In this document: in pieces, positions 33,412 to 33,413 of the stretch
How positions within the stretch are numbered: position 1 is the first letter of the stretch
Layout: the number at the start of each line of letters is the position of its first letter
Source of the DNA: Oscillibacter sp. PC13
GTDB taxonomy: Bacteria > Bacillota > Clostridia > Oscillospirales > Oscillospiraceae
Direction of reading: 5' to 3'
DNA length: 33,413 bases
Assembly (NCBI RefSeq): GCF_900115635.1
Contig: NZ_FOXE01000025.1
Coordinates: 1-33,413 of the forward strand
The notes under the pieces: generated by a model
What the model was told of the DNA's origin: nothing
Seen by the model: the letters and a program-made list of their open reading frames with translations, nothing else
Database searches by the model: none
Made by a program: the position numbers and the translations under genes

Positions 33412-33413
33412 AT

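Overview
The window looks like part of an integrative and conjugative element (ICE) of the Tn1549/Tn916-like type found in gut Clostridia (Oscillospiraceae or Lachnospiraceae), joined at its right end to host chromosome. The evidence is the gene order maff2', TrbL/VirB6, MT-A70 methylase, PrgI, VirB4, NlpC/P60, DUF4315, DUF4366, topoisomerase III, large ArdA/ArdC/YodL protein, TTRAP, opposing Cys-rich VLP/relaxase/MobC, then sigma factor, HTH, Xis and Int. Shine-Dalgarno sequences are strong and the backbone is GC-rich. The left end of the ICE lies outside the window.

Layout. (1) Bases 1 to about 5072 carry a second, smaller mobilizable element: an oriT-like hairpin cluster, MobC, relaxase, Cys-rich VLP protein, TnpW and a large serine recombinase. 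It abuts a 5'-truncated maff2 gene (5073-5168), so it probably inserted into the ICE transfer operon. (2) Bases 5277-18835 hold the ICE transfer and DNA-processing operon on the plus strand. (3) Bases 18908-20600 are an AT-rich cassette of two minus-strand genes, one with an abortive-infection (AbiC-type) C-terminal domain. (4) Bases 20826-22818 are the ICE's own Cys-rich VLP, relaxase and MobC genes on the minus strand. (5) Bases 22915-28300 are a second AT-rich cargo block: a tyrosine recombinase, a probable invertible promoter, then an operon for a glucuronate-containing polysaccharide (UDP-glucose dehydrogenase, processive GT2 synthase, GH26-like lipoprotein, 35-aa membrane peptide). (6) Bases 28787-31456 are the sigma/HTH/Xis/Int recombination module. 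(7) After an intergenic stretch comes a minus-strand chromosomal gene of the 4-hydroxybutyryl-CoA dehydratase/HpaB family with several known active-site residues replaced.

How it works together. Int and Xis would excise the ICE. The ICE relaxase and MobC would nick near 22841-22914. TrbL, PrgI, VirB4 and the NlpC/P60 wall hydrolase would form the channel, and the ArdA/ArdC-like protein would protect the incoming DNA. The Abi pair is probably an anti-phage cargo.

The most striking signal is at 24034-24301. Two palindromic sites sharing a 14-bp core lie in inverted orientation about 240 bp apart, immediately downstream of the tyrosine recombinase. They enclose a near-consensus sigma-70 promoter (TTGAAA, 17 bp, TATAAT) that in this assembly points away from the polysaccharide operon, plus a terminator. 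This reads as a phase-variation switch captured in the OFF state and carried on a conjugative element. All functional statements are from motif recognition by eye; no database search was run.
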